A stretch of DNA of 64,000 bases from JADJMO01 sp016794445 (GTDB lineage Bacteria; Myxococcota_A; Polyangia; Polyangiales; JADJMO01). The notes under the pieces are model-generated. The model had not been told where the DNA came from, did not search any database, and saw nothing but the letters and a program-made list of their open reading frames with translations. The stretch is taken from positions 1 through 64,000 of the forward strand of contig JAEUKC010000164.1 of assembly GCA_016794445.1 (NCBI GenBank). The letters run 5' to 3'. The position numbers and the translations under genes were made by a program. Shown one piece after another: positions 8,901-17,471 of the stretch (within the stretch, counting starts at the first letter, position 1; every line of letters starts with the position of its first letter).

Positions 8901-10427
8901 TCACTCCGCGACGCCGATGCTGGGGGCCGAGGCGCTCCGCGGCACGCAGAACGCATCGAGCGGCACCTCCTTGGCGGGCACGCCGTTCCCGCGCGCCTTC
9001 GCGGTCGGCGCGAGCCGGAACCCCTCGAACGTGAGCGGCACGCTGGGCGAAAGGAGCCCGCACGCGCCGGTCACCGGCTTCTTGTCCACCACGTCGCCGA
9101 CGTCGGTCACCTCGTAGCAGTTGCCCTGCGCGGTCACCGGCGCGCCACGCACGTCGAAGGCCATGGGCGCGACGAGCACGTTGTCGACGATGCGGATCGG
9201 CCCCGGCGCGGCGGCCGAGGGTCCCGGCTTGGCGAAGCGGAACGCCGCATCTTTTCCCTGCCAGACCACGTTGTGGGCGAACACGAGGTCGCCGTAGGTG
9301 TTGCCCTTGGCGTCGAAGTCGCTGTACCAGCCGAACGCCGTGCCGACGCGCGCGACGACGTTGTTGGCGACCACCACGTGCTCGGTGGCGAACGGCGCCG
9401 GGTCGGAGCTGCCGTACTCCTCGACCATCAGATCGACGCCGGTCATCGCCGAGCCGCCGATGTCGCGCGTGGTCGAGGTGGTCCACACGAGGTTGCGCTC
9501 GACGCGCAGGTTGCGCGTGTGGTCGCCGTAGATCCCCGTGGAGTAGCAGTCGCTGACCGCGTTGTCGGCGATGGTCGCGCCGTCGACGAAGGCCGCGATG
9601 ATGCACTCGCCCCACACCTCGTGCACGCGGTTGCGGCGAATCACCAGGTTGGTCGTGAGCGCGCCCGACTTGCCGTGGAAGGTGTCGATGCCGCCCGGCC
9701 AGCCGCCGCCCGACATGGCGCCACCCGCGTTGACGCTGGCGACGTCCCAGATCTCGTTGTCCTCGGCGACGAGGTTCGTGCCCACGAGCAGGAGCCCCTC
9801 GCGCGTGCCCGCGTGCAGGCGCAGATCGCGCACCGTGACGTGGTCGCAGTCCTCGACGTGGACGAGCGCGCCGCCCTTCTGCACCTCGAGCCCCTCGACG
9901 AGCACGTACGAGGACGCCGCGATCGTGAGCAGACCCGAACCCCCTCCACCCGCGGCGCTGCCGTCGAGGATCACCTTCTCGCCAGGCGCTGCGGCGATGC
10001 GAATCCACGCCCCGGCCTTGCCCACGAGCCCCTCGAGCACGATGGCGCTCTTCGGCTGGTAGGTGCCGGCCCGCAGCAGGAGCGCGTCGCCCGCCTTGAG
10101 GCTGGGGCGCGCGCCGCCGATCGACGCGAAGGGTTTTGTCGCGCTGCCGTCGCCGCTGGTGTCGGAGCCGGTGGTCGCGACGTAGAGCGTGCGCGTGGCC
10201 GGGGGCACGTCCGCGCGGACGCTGCCGCACGGCGGCGGGGTCGGCACGGTGCCATCGCCGGCGCCGGTGTCGCTGCCCGCATCGCTCCCCGCGTCAACGC
10301 CGCTGCCGGTGTCGATCGGGTTGCCCGCGTCGTCCGTCGCCTGCGCCTCGCCGACTTCACCGATCCGACCCACACATCCGGGACCGACGAGCACCAGCGC
10401 CAGGAGGGCGCGGTAAGGGAGCTGCAT
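8901..10427 (-). CDS. Secreted parallel beta-helix (PbH1 repeat) protein, likely lipoprotein
   Basis: This 508-residue protein has an N-terminal signal peptide (MQLPYRALLALVLVGPGC, lipobox-like at Cys18). An Asp/Gly/Ser spacer (about residues 28-60) follows, then a right-handed beta-helix region. The start of the fold reads TLYVATTGSDTSGDGSATKP, the classic DUF1565/pectate-lyase-like opening. Repeated coils follow (VEDCDHVTVRDLRLH, LVIRRNRVHEVWG, VVVANNVVARVG). Such proteins bind or cleave polysaccharides, but no catalytic residues can be assigned. It lies 32 bp downstream of the LOG gene on the same strand. Upstream in-frame codons do not look coding, so the ATG at the signal peptide is used. 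Confidence 0.82.
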   Translation of the reverse strand: MQLPYRALLALVLVGPGCVGRIGEVGEAQATDDAGNPIDTGSGVDAGSDAGSDTGAGDGTVPTPPPCGSVRADVPPATRTLYVATTGSDTSGDGSATKPFASIGGARPSLKAGDALLLRAGTYQPKSAIVLEGLVGKAGAWIRIAAAPGEKVILDGSAAGGGGSGLLTIAASSYVLVEGLEVQKGGALVHVEDCDHVTVRDLRLHAGTREGLLLVGTNLVAEDNEIWDVASVNAGGAMSGGGWPGGIDTFHGKSGALTTNLVIRRNRVHEVWGECIIAAFVDGATIADNAVSDCYSTGIYGDHTRNLRVERNLVWTTSTTRDIGGSAMTGVDLMVEEYGSSDPAPFATEHVVVANNVVARVGTAFGWYSDFDAKGNTYGDLVFAHNVVWQGKDAAFRFAKPGPSAAAPGPIRIVDNVLVAPMAFDVRGAPVTAQGNCYEVTDVGDVVDKKPVTGACGLLSPSVPLTFEGFRLAPTAKARGNGVPAKEVPLDAFCVPRSASAPSIGVAE

Positions 10428-10459
10428 GGGATGAACTGGAGGACACCCCGGCGGTCGAG

Positions 10460-10993
10460 TCAACCCTGGAGGGCGGCGAGCGCCCCGGCCACGTCGGCCA
10501 CGACCGTCACGAACGATCGGTGCGCGCGCTGCACGAGCCCCTCCTGCGCGGCGTGATCGAGGAACCCGACGAGCGATCGGTAGAACCCCTCGAGATCGAC
10601 CAGGATCACCGGGTGGCGCGGGCCGCCGAGCTGCTGGAGTGTCAGCGCCTCGAACGTCTCGTCGAGCGTGCCGTAGCCGCCGGGCAGCGAGACGAAGGCA
10701 TCGGAGCGCTCGAACATCCGATCTTTGCGCGCGGCGAGCGAGTCCACCACGACGAGCTCGCTCAGGCCCTGGTGCGCGATCTCGCGGTCGACGAGCGAGC
10801 GCGGGATGACGCCGATCACGCGCCCCCCTTCGGCGAGCGCCGCGTCGGCCACCGCGCCCATCGTGCCGACGGAGGCGCCGCCGTACACGAGCTCGTGGCC
10901 CCCCCGCGCGAGCCCTGCGCCGAGGGCCTTCGCCGCCTCGAGGTAGACCGGACGCGCACCGGGCGCGGAACCACAGAAGACGCAGACCCTCAT
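10460..10993 (-). CDS. LOG-family protein (TIGR00730; putative cytokinin riboside 5'-monophosphate phosphoribohydrolase)
   Basis: This 177-residue Rossmann-like protein carries the family signature PGGYGTLDE together with MRVCVFCGS at the N-terminus, LVYGGASVGTMGAVADAAL and RKDRMFERSDAFVSLPGG. LOG proteins hydrolyse the N-glycosidic bond of nucleoside 5'-monophosphates. In bacteria outside plant hosts the natural substrate is often AMP-like or unknown. Length is typical for the family. Its ATG overlaps the TGA of the upstream EEP-family gene (ATGA), so translation is probably coupled. The beta-helix gene follows 32 bp downstream. Confidence 0.88.
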   Translation of the reverse strand: MRVCVFCGSAPGARPVYLEAAKALGAGLARGGHELVYGGASVGTMGAVADAALAEGGRVIGVIPRSLVDREIAHQGLSELVVVDSLAARKDRMFERSDAFVSLPGGYGTLDETFEALTLQQLGGPRHPVILVDLEGFYRSLVGFLDHAAQEGLVQRAHRSFVTVVADVAGALAALQG

Positions 10994-11778
10994 CGAGACA
11001 CCTCCGCGACCACCCCGTAGTGGTCGCTCGCGAAGACACCGTTCGTTCCCGGGCGATCGAAGCAGCGCCGCGCCGAGAGCGGACGCCCCCGCCCGCGCGC
11101 GTCGGGCCCGCGGACGAACACGTAGTCGATGCGGCGCTCGGGCTCGCGGTTCTGGGCGGCGAACGGGTTGCCGCACGAGAACGTGACGCCCTCGCCCTCG
11201 CCGACGAGCGCGAAGCAATCGGCGAAGTAGGTGCACGGGCCGCCGAGCCCGGTGAGCCCGCCGAGGAAGCGGATCTCGTCGGCGCCCGGCTCGGCGTTGA
11301 AGTCGCCCACCACGACCGGCGGGAACTCGTGGATCGGCGCGCGCGCCTTCACCGCGTCGGCCACGCAGCGCACCTGGAGGCAGCGCACGTGGCCCTCGTG
11401 CAGCTTCCAGTTGAGGTGGGTGACGAAGAACGGCAGCGGCCCCATCGGGGCGTCGAGCACGGCGTGCACGAGGCAGCGCCGCTCGCTCGTGCCGCCGTCG
11501 GGGAGCGCGATCACCTCGCTGCGCAGCACCGGGAACCGCGAGAGGATCGCGTTGCCCATCTGGATCGGCTCTTCGCGCGTCGACCCGAACGCCACGTGGT
11601 ACCCGAGCCCTTCGGCGATCGAGGCGGCCTGGTCGAACCCCTCGCCGCGCAGCGCCTCCTGCAGGCCGATCACGTCGGGCGCGAGCCCTTCGAGCTGCTC
11701 GCGGATCGTCGCGAGCCGCTGCTCCCACGGGTCGCAGCGATTCCAGACGTTGAGCGTGGCGACGCGCAGCCGGTCCAT
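10990..11778 (-). CDS. Endonuclease/exonuclease/phosphatase (EEP) family protein
   Basis: This 262-residue protein has the EEP metal-dependent phosphoesterase motifs in order: LRVATLNVWN near the start, PDVIGLQEA, FFVTHLNWK, VVVGDFNAEPGADE, RIDYVFVRG and SDHYGVVAE at the end. The Asn, Glu, Asp-Asn and final Asp-His are the expected metal and catalytic residues. Members include DNase I, exonuclease III and sphingomyelinases or inositol phosphatases. The substrate cannot be told from sequence. No signal peptide is present. An in-frame ATG at 11850 would overlap the divergent neighbour, so the start at 11778 (MDRLRVATLNVWN) is preferred. The stop overlaps the LOG gene start. Confidence 0.87.
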   Translation of the reverse strand: MDRLRVATLNVWNRCDPWEQRLATIREQLEGLAPDVIGLQEALRGEGFDQAASIAEGLGYHVAFGSTREEPIQMGNAILSRFPVLRSEVIALPDGGTSERRCLVHAVLDAPMGPLPFFVTHLNWKLHEGHVRCLQVRCVADAVKARAPIHEFPPVVVGDFNAEPGADEIRFLGGLTGLGGPCTYFADCFALVGEGEGVTFSCGNPFAAQNREPERRIDYVFVRGPDARGRGRPLSARRCFDRPGTNGVFASDHYGVVAEVSR

Positions 11779-11842
11779 CGAAGGCGCCACCGTAGCGCGT
11801 GGGTCGCTTCCGGCCCAACGGCGCGCGTAGTACGCCTCTACC

Positions 11843-12790
11843 GTGCGCATCGCTCACTTCTCCGACCTGCACCTGCTCTCGCTCGAGGGCGTGCCGCTCC
11901 GCCGCTTCCTCAACAAGCGCGTCACCGGTTACGCCATGCTCCGCATGCACCGCAAGGGCGCCCACAAGCCCCACGCGGTGCGCGCCGTGGCCGACGAGGT
12001 CAAGCGGGCCCGGGTCGACCACGTGGCCATCACCGGCGACCTCACCAACCTCGCCCTCGAGCCCGAGTTCGCCCTGGTGCGGCAGTTCCTCGAGGAAGAT
12101 CTGGGCCTCGGTCCGGAACAGGTGAGCCTCGTCCCCGGCAACCACGACGTCTACACCCGCGGCTCCGCCGACAAGCGCCGCTTCGAGCAGTACTTCGCCG
12201 AGTACCTCGCGAGCGACCTGCCGGAGCTCGGCGTCGAGCACTACGGCGCGCGCTACCCGTTCGTGAAGCTCCGCGGCCCGCTCGCCCTCATCGGCCTCTC
12301 GTCGGCGGTGCCGCGCATGCCGATGATGGCCTCGGGCCGATTCGGCGCCGAGCAGATCCACGCGCTCCGCGGCAGCCTCGAGCACCCCGAGGTGAAGGGC
12401 CGCGGCAAGGTGATCCTGCAGCACCACCCCGCGCACAACCTCAAGAACCGCGTGCTCGCGTGGCTCGAGGGCCTCCACGACTCCGACCACATGCTCGCCA
12501 CGCTCTCGCGCCTCGAGCACGGCCTCGTGCTGCACGGGCACTCGCACATCCGCGTGCGCCGCCACGTGGACACCGAGGTCGGTCGCATCGACGTCATCGG
12601 CGCGACCAGCGCGTCACTCCTCAGCGACCACCCGCACCGCCACGCCGGGTTCAACCTCTACGACCTCGACGACCAGGGCCGCCTGCAGGCCGTCGAGGCC
12701 CACGTGCTCGGCGACGACGGCCAGTTCCGCCGCGTCGACGTGCCCGACTGCGACTACCGCCTCCGCCAGCGCCCCGAAGCACGCGCGTAG
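11843..12790 (+). CDS. Calcineurin-like metallophosphoesterase
   Basis: This 315-residue protein shows all five metallophosphoesterase motifs: FSDLHL (Asp8, His10), ITGDLTN, VPGNHDVY, LQHHPAHN and LHGHSHIR. These bind a dinuclear metal centre and hydrolyse phosphoesters. No signal peptide is seen, so it is probably cytoplasmic. The GTG at 11843 gives the motif at the correct distance from the N-terminus. It lies divergent to the EEP/LOG unit with 64 bp between the starts. Substrate unknown; cyclic nucleotides, nucleotides or lipid phosphates are all possible. It is followed by a duplicated intergenic repeat. Confidence 0.88.
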   Translation: MRIAHFSDLHLLSLEGVPLRRFLNKRVTGYAMLRMHRKGAHKPHAVRAVADEVKRARVDHVAITGDLTNLALEPEFALVRQFLEEDLGLGPEQVSLVPGNHDVYTRGSADKRRFEQYFAEYLASDLPELGVEHYGARYPFVKLRGPLALIGLSSAVPRMPMMASGRFGAEQIHALRGSLEHPEVKGRGKVILQHHPAHNLKNRVLAWLEGLHDSDHMLATLSRLEHGLVLHGHSHIRVRRHVDTEVGRIDVIGATSASLLSDHPHRHAGFNLYDLDDQGRLQAVEAHVLGDDGQFRRVDVPDCDYRLRQRPEARA

Positions 12791-13044
12791 TTGGCTGAGG
12801 GGGGCTCACGCCCCCCTCGGGGTCGGCCGCCGCGCCTCCACTTCGCCTGCGGCTCGTGGAGTCGCAGACCGCCGACCACCCCCGTGCGGCGCTGCGCGCC
12901 GGGATGGGCACGTGCTCGCCGCTCTTCTTGCCCGCCGGTTGGCTGAGGGGGGCTCACGCCCCCCTCGGGTCGGCCGCCGCCGACCACCCCCGTGCGGCGC
13001 TGCGCGCCGGGATGGGCACGTCCTCGCCGCCTTTCTTGCCCGCC
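12791..13044. repeat. Duplicated intergenic element with perfect GC hairpins
   Basis: Two copies of one element lie head to tail between the ends of two convergent genes. Copy 1 spans about 12791-12938 and copy 2 about 12939-13044; copy 2 lacks roughly 40 bp from the middle. Each copy opens with TTGGCTGAGGGGGGCTCACG, which folds into a perfect 9-bp stem (GAGGGGGGC/GCCCCCCTC, loop TCAC). Each then carries GACCACCCCCGTGCGGCGCT, the sequence GGGATGGGCACGT, and a Ser/Ala-codon-like end. No gene is supported inside. It may be a REP/BIME-like mobile or structural repeat, or a bidirectional terminator. The hairpins are not followed by a T run. Confidence 0.8.
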
Positions 13045-13107
13045 GAGGCGCTACGCGCCCGGTCGAGCCCGCCCGACGGCTGCCACGCGACCTCGGGCGG
13101 CGCGGCC

Positions 13108-14472
13108 TCACTTGGTCACGGTGAGGTAGCCCTTCTCGCCCTTGTGATCGATGCGCATCAGGAGCGTGCCCTTGTCGCCCGCCTTCTTGATCTGGTCGAT
13201 GGTCGGGTTGGGCACCCCGCCGGCCTCGAGGATCGCGTCGCCGGGCACGAGGCCCGCCTTCTCGGCGGCCGAGCCCACCTCGACGAACGAGATGTAGACC
13301 TGCGCCTTGCCGGTGAGGCCCCACTTCTGCGCGGCCTCCGGCGGGATGGGCTTCATCGTGATGCCGTAGCCCGACGCCGGGTTCGACTTGGCCTCCTCGG
13401 ACGGCGTCGGCTTGACGGGGGGCTCGGGCCGCGGCGCGAGGACCGCCTTGGTCTCGTAGGTCTTGCCGCTGCGGATGACCTCGATGGAGACGCTGGAGCC
13501 GACGTCGTGGTTGATGACCTCGCGGATGAGATCCTGCGCCTCGCGCACCGCCTTGCCGCCGACCTTCACCACGATGTCGCCGGGGACGATCTTGGCCGCC
13601 GCCGCGGGCCCCGTCGCCGCCGTGTCGGCGATCAGCACGCCCGCGTACGGCGCGGCGCCGAACGCCTTGGCGAGCTCGGGGGTGAGGGTCTGCGGGGTGA
13701 CCCCGAGCCAGGCGCGCACGACCTTGCCGTTCTTGATCAGCTGCTCGCTGACGCGCTTGGCCATGTTGCTCGGCACCGCGAACCCGATGCCGCTGCCCTT
13801 GCCGACGATGAGCGTGTTGATGCCCAGCACCTCGCCGCTCAGGTTGACCAGCGGACCGCCGCTGTTGCCGGGGTTGATGCTGGCGTCGGTCTGGATGTAG
13901 TCCTCGACCACGTTCATGCCGAGGCCGCCGCGACCCTTGGCGCTGACGACGCCGCTCGTGACGGTGTAGCTGAGCCCGAACGGGGAGCCGACGGCGACGA
14001 CCCACTCGCCGACCTTGGCCGCGTCGGAATCGCCCATCTTGGCGGCCGGCAGGCCGGTGGCGTCGACCTTGATGACCGCGATGTCGGTCGCCGGGTCGCG
14101 GCCCTTGATCTTGGCGGGCAGGATCTTGCCGTCACGCGTCTTGACGGTGATGGTGAGCGCGTCCTCGATGACGTGGTTGTTCGTCATGACGTAACCGTCG
14201 GCGGTGATGATCACGCCCGAGCCGTTGCCATGGATGAGCGAGGACTCCTTCTTCTTGAGCCACCAGCCCTCTCCCGAGTCGTCACGCACGGTGACGTCGA
14301 TCTGCACGACCGACGGGGACACCTTCTCGGCGACCGCGATCACCGCCTCGGAGAACTCCTTGGCCTGCTTGGTGGCCGCGGCGGCCACGGGCTTGTCCTT
14401 GCCCTGCGCGAACACGGGGGCCGCGGTGGCGAGCGCGGCGACGAGGGCGAGACCGACGAGAGAGGTGCGCAT
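13108..14472 (-). CDS. HtrA/Deg-family periplasmic serine protease with two PDZ domains
   Basis: This 454-residue protease begins with a clear Sec signal peptide (MRTSLVGLALVAALATAAPV, cleavage after FAQ). The trypsin-like domain has His100 (TNNHVIED), Asp130 (PATDIAVI) and Ser204 (NPGNSGGPL). Two PDZ domains follow, about residues 245-335 and 370-454, the second after a Pro-rich linker. HtrA/Deg proteins degrade misfolded envelope proteins. The ATG at 14472 has an AGGATC ribosome site seven bases upstream. Longer in-frame extensions lack a signal peptide at their N-terminus. It is divergent to the gene at 14575. Confidence 0.93.
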   Translation of the reverse strand: MRTSLVGLALVAALATAAPVFAQGKDKPVAAAATKQAKEFSEAVIAVAEKVSPSVVQIDVTVRDDSGEGWWLKKKESSLIHGNGSGVIITADGYVMTNNHVIEDALTITVKTRDGKILPAKIKGRDPATDIAVIKVDATGLPAAKMGDSDAAKVGEWVVAVGSPFGLSYTVTSGVVSAKGRGGLGMNVVEDYIQTDASINPGNSGGPLVNLSGEVLGINTLIVGKGSGIGFAVPSNMAKRVSEQLIKNGKVVRAWLGVTPQTLTPELAKAFGAAPYAGVLIADTAATGPAAAAKIVPGDIVVKVGGKAVREAQDLIREVINHDVGSSVSIEVIRSGKTYETKAVLAPRPEPPVKPTPSEEAKSNPASGYGITMKPIPPEAAQKWGLTGKAQVYISFVEVGSAAEKAGLVPGDAILEAGGVPNPTIDQIKKAGDKGTLLMRIDHKGEKGYLTVTK

Positions 14473-14574
14473 GGTCCGATCCTTTAGCCGGGAAACCGGC
14501 TGCTCGCCAAAACCTTGGCCAACGAGTAAACGAACGGGCATGAGAGGGGCTGTTCGCTCGTCCTACGGTGGAGA

Positions 14575-15888
14575 ATGAGCACACCCGTGGGTCAAGACGC
14601 GGCCGGCGCGGGCGAAGCGTGGCCGAGGGCGCTCATGTCTCGCTTCTTCCGGCGGGGCGACCTCCTCACGCGCTTCGTCGTGGCCTCGCTCGGGATCCAC
14701 TCGCTCTCGGTGCTCCCCTGGGCCCGGATCCTCGCCTGGATGCTGGTGGGACTCGGCCTGCGCCCCTCCCCCATCGAGTGGAAGAAGGACACCGCCGACG
14801 CGCCCACGGTCATCCCGATCGACATCGACGCCCTCGACGACGGCAAGGACGATCCGGGCCCGAAGCCCCCTCCCACCGGCACCTTCGACCCAGGGGGGCA
14901 GGTGGTCGCCGGCGACGCGGGACCTCCCGCGCCCGAGGCGGGACCGGAGACGGGCCCGGAGGCCGGCGTCGATGCCGGCCCCTCCGACGCCGCGGGCGAC
15001 GCGCCCGACGCCGCGCCGATCAAGCCCAAGCGCATCAAGGACCCGAACGCCCTCGCCGGTGGCCTCGACACCCTGAAGCCCAAGAACAAGGAGGTCAACG
15101 TCTCGGTGCTCGTGCGCATGGACCACCTGCGCGCGCACCCCATCGGCAAGCAGCTCGGCGGGAAGATCGCCAAGATCCCCGAGTGGAAGCCGTTCTTCGA
15201 GGGCACCGGCATCGACCCGGTGCGCGACCTCGACGCGCTCTACGCCAACGGCCCGCGCTTCTACGAGACCTCCCGCGTCACCGCGATCATCGTACACAAC
15301 AAGCCCGACGTCGCGATCTCGCTCGTGCTGCAGGGCATGAACACGTCGTTCAAGGGCGAGTGGATCGGCGACGACGACGTGCCCGCCTTCCGCGCCAAGA
15401 TCGACAAGGCCGACCGCGCCGTGGTGCAGATCCCGGGGGGCATCATCATCACCCCGCTCGACGGCGAGAAGCAGGCCCTCGAGATCGCCCACGCGATGGT
15501 GAAGAAGAAGAAGCGCGCGTCGGACATGGTGCCGAAGGGCGACGTCGACCTCGTGCTCGGCGCCTACATGCGCAAGCCCTCGAACGTGCTCACCGCCATC
15601 CCGGACGATCTCTTCGACACCAACATCACGATCCGGATCCGCAAGGACAACGGCACCATCCTCGACATCGACGCCAAGGCCAAGGACGACGCGCACGCGA
15701 AGGACGACGCCCTCACGGTCGGCAAGCTGATCGAGTCCGCGGTGCCCAAGGGCTTCGTCGGCGTCCTCGCCCGCAAGTACATCGCGGGGTACACGATCGG
15801 CGCCGAGGGCGACGTCGTGCGGTTCCACCACGAGCTCGACGGCGACCGCCTCGAGACGGCGTGGAGCCTGATCGGCGGCAGCCTCTAG
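14575..15888 (+). CDS. Hypothetical membrane-anchored protein with Pro/Asp/Gly-rich linker
   Basis: This 437-residue protein is of unknown family. Residues about 28-62 form one hydrophobic membrane segment (LLTRFVVASLGIHSLSVLPW, then ARILAWMLVGLGL). An acidic, proline-rich linker (about 63-160) follows. A folded 270-residue C-terminal part contains lysine-rich helices, PIGKQLGGKIAKIPEWKPFF and GTGIDPVRDLDALYANGPRF. The topology suggests a long extracytoplasmic domain on a flexible stalk. Comparable 'DUF-type' proteins are common in Polyangia. A GGTGGAGA ribosome site lies directly before the ATG; an ATG at codon 21 is an alternative. It is convergent with the next gene (9 bp). Confidence 0.72.
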   Translation: MSTPVGQDAAGAGEAWPRALMSRFFRRGDLLTRFVVASLGIHSLSVLPWARILAWMLVGLGLRPSPIEWKKDTADAPTVIPIDIDALDDGKDDPGPKPPPTGTFDPGGQVVAGDAGPPAPEAGPETGPEAGVDAGPSDAAGDAPDAAPIKPKRIKDPNALAGGLDTLKPKNKEVNVSVLVRMDHLRAHPIGKQLGGKIAKIPEWKPFFEGTGIDPVRDLDALYANGPRFYETSRVTAIIVHNKPDVAISLVLQGMNTSFKGEWIGDDDVPAFRAKIDKADRAVVQIPGGIIITPLDGEKQALEIAHAMVKKKKRASDMVPKGDVDLVLGAYMRKPSNVLTAIPDDLFDTNITIRIRKDNGTILDIDAKAKDDAHAKDDALTVGKLIESAVPKGFVGVLARKYIAGYTIGAEGDVVRFHHELDGDRLETAWSLIGGSL

Positions 15889-15897
15889 CGGCCGTCT

Positions 15898-16368
15898 CTA
15901 GCGGCGGCGGCGCGGCGGCGGCGGCTTCACGCTCGGGACCTTGCGCTGCGACGAGGGCGCGGCGATCCACTGCGTCTCCATCACGTCGAACAGGGCGTCG
16001 GCGAAGATCCCCGTGTCGTCGATGGTCTGCCACTCGCGCTCGCCGATCGCGCACAGCATCGCGTCCTTGGGCACGCGACCGGCCTCGATCCCGCGCTGCA
16101 GCGTCTCGGTGTCGACCGGTCCGACGACCCGCCCGCTCGCGGCGACGAACCAGTGCGAGGCGATCCGGCGCGCGCCGCTGCCCAGCACCTCGTGGAGGGG
16201 GCGCCACTTGGTCTCGCCCGCGGCGGCGACGAGCGCGGCGGTCGGCAGGAGGCCGTTCTCCACGCGCGCGCAGAGCTGCGCCAGCGAGAGGTTCTGGCCG
16301 AGCACGCGACCGCGGACGTCGGCGACGGAGAACGATGCTTCTTCGGAGGGGGCGAAGGAGGGCAGCAT
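15898..16368 (-). CDS. GYF_2/DUF4339-like domain protein
   Basis: This 156-residue protein has two similar blocks. One is RVLGQNLSLAQLCARVENGL with TALVAAAGETKWRPL. The other is WFVAASGRVVGPVDTETLQR with GRVPKDAMLCAIGEREWQTI. The second matches the GYF_2/DUF4339 pattern 'W(Y)....G...GP.....L......G.i......v...g...W', a small protein-binding fold. The C-terminus is a basic Pro/Arg tail. No membrane segment is seen. The upstream ATG at 16452 would add 28 residues that do not look coding (Arg-rich, no ribosome site), so 16368 is used with moderate certainty. It is divergent to the glycosyltransferase gene. Confidence 0.68.
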   Translation of the reverse strand: MLPSFAPSEEASFSVADVRGRVLGQNLSLAQLCARVENGLLPTAALVAAAGETKWRPLHEVLGSGARRIASHWFVAASGRVVGPVDTETLQRGIEAGRVPKDAMLCAIGEREWQTIDDTGIFADALFDVMETQWIAAPSSQRKVPSVKPPPPRRRR

Positions 16369-16485
16369 CCTGCCGTCTGCCAAGCAGGAGCCGTACCGTC
16401 GACGTTGCCCGGAGATTCGGCGCCTCTCCGTGCTCGAGCCTGTCATCCCCATGTGTCACCCGTCCCGTCGGAGTAGAAGACCCCG

Positions 16486-17463
16486 ATGCGGCGGGTCCTC
16501 CTGCTGACGACCCCGTTCGACCGTCGAGCGCACCTCGACGGCACGCGCCGCGCCGTGCTCGATCTGCTGCCGGAGCTCCCCGGGCACGACGTCGCGCCGT
16601 GGGTGCTCGGCCGGCAGGGAACGCGTGTCACCGGCGCCGACGTGCTCGCCGTCGAAGGCCCCGCCGACGTGTTCGCGCGCATCCTCTCCTGGCTGCGCCC
16701 GGGCGACCTCGTCCACGCCTTCCTCACGCCGCGCCGTCGCACGGTGCTCGCGCTCCACGCCATCGAACGCCGCGCGCCGGTGCTGCACACGCTCACCTCG
16801 ACACCCGTCGACAAGCTCTTGATGCCGCGGATGCAGCGCACGATCGCGACGAGCGCGTGGGTGGGCCGGGGGCTCGACCTGCCGGTGATCCCGATGCCGT
16901 TCGCGCCCGAGCCGCCGACCCTCGCCGCGCCGTACAAGAACCTGCTGCTGTTCGCCGGTGATGCCCGCGAAGGGGGAGGCCTCCTCGAGACCGCGGAGGC
17001 CTTTCGCTCGATGTCGCTGCCGTGGGGCGTGCGGGCGGTGCTCGGGGTCGCTTCGCGCGCCAAGAACACGGGTGAGGTTTCGCTCGCGCGGGATGTCTGC
17101 GCGCGGACCCCGGACGCGGTGTTGCTGGGCGAGCAACCCTCGCTCCTCCCCCACCTCACCGCCGCGCGCGCGGTGCTGCTCCCGGCCAGCCACACCCACG
17201 CCAAGCTCGATCACCCGCGGGTGCTGCTCGAGGCGCTGTCGGCGGGCACGCGCATCGTCGTGGGCCCCGCGCCGAACCTCGCCGAGCTCTTGCCCGATCC
17301 GTCGCTCGGCGTGGTGGTCGACGGCGTGTCCTCGCTGCGCGAGGCGCTCGAGGACGCACTCGTGGCCCCGGATCCGGGGCCGCTCGCCGTGGCCCGCGTG
17401 CTCTCCGCCCGCAACCCGCGCCGCATCGCGGCGGCGTACGCCAAGCTCTACGAAGCGCTCTAG
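16486..17463 (+). CDS. Glycosyltransferase, GT4/GT-B-like
   Basis: This 325-residue protein has the shape of a small GT-B fold. The N-terminal half opens with MRRVLLLTTPFDRRAHLDGT and contains LRPGDLVHAF and PVLHTLTSTP. The second half opens with NLLLFAGDAREGGG ('group of residues binding the nucleotide sugar phosphate') and contains VLLPASHTHAKLDHPRVLLE, ALSAGTRIVVGP and LGVVVDGVSSLREAL, the typical C-terminal GT4 pattern of 'P....E..G...vEAlA.G.PVV......l.e.....G.lv'. The donor and acceptor are unknown. The gene is convergent with the HEAT-repeat gene, 8 bp apart. Confidence 0.75.
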   Translation: MRRVLLLTTPFDRRAHLDGTRRAVLDLLPELPGHDVAPWVLGRQGTRVTGADVLAVEGPADVFARILSWLRPGDLVHAFLTPRRRTVLALHAIERRAPVLHTLTSTPVDKLLMPRMQRTIATSAWVGRGLDLPVIPMPFAPEPPTLAAPYKNLLLFAGDAREGGGLLETAEAFRSMSLPWGVRAVLGVASRAKNTGEVSLARDVCARTPDAVLLGEQPSLLPHLTAARAVLLPASHTHAKLDHPRVLLEALSAGTRIVVGPAPNLAELLPDPSLGVVVDGVSSLREALEDALVAPDPGPLAVARVLSARNPRRIAAAYAKLYEAL

Positions 17464-17471
17464 TACCTGAG

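Noticed and set aside
7412..9034. 540-codon open frame on the + strand across the Rhs start and zinc-ribbon gene
   Set aside because: Composition is Pro/Arg-rich and it conflicts with the zinc-ribbon protein in another frame, which has clear CxxC repeats.
10428..11039. Extension of the beta-helix protein upstream into the LOG gene region
   Set aside because: The extra 204 residues are Arg-rich shadow sequence, and the signal peptide begins at 10427.
10994..12565. N-terminal extension of the LOG protein frame through the EEP and phosphoesterase genes
   Set aside because: It overlaps two well-supported genes, and the LOG family N-terminus MRVCVFCGS fits the start at 10993.
12856..14487. Open frame on the + strand opposite the HtrA protease
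   Set aside because: No domains, and the HtrA catalytic triad and PDZ domains are clear on the - strand.
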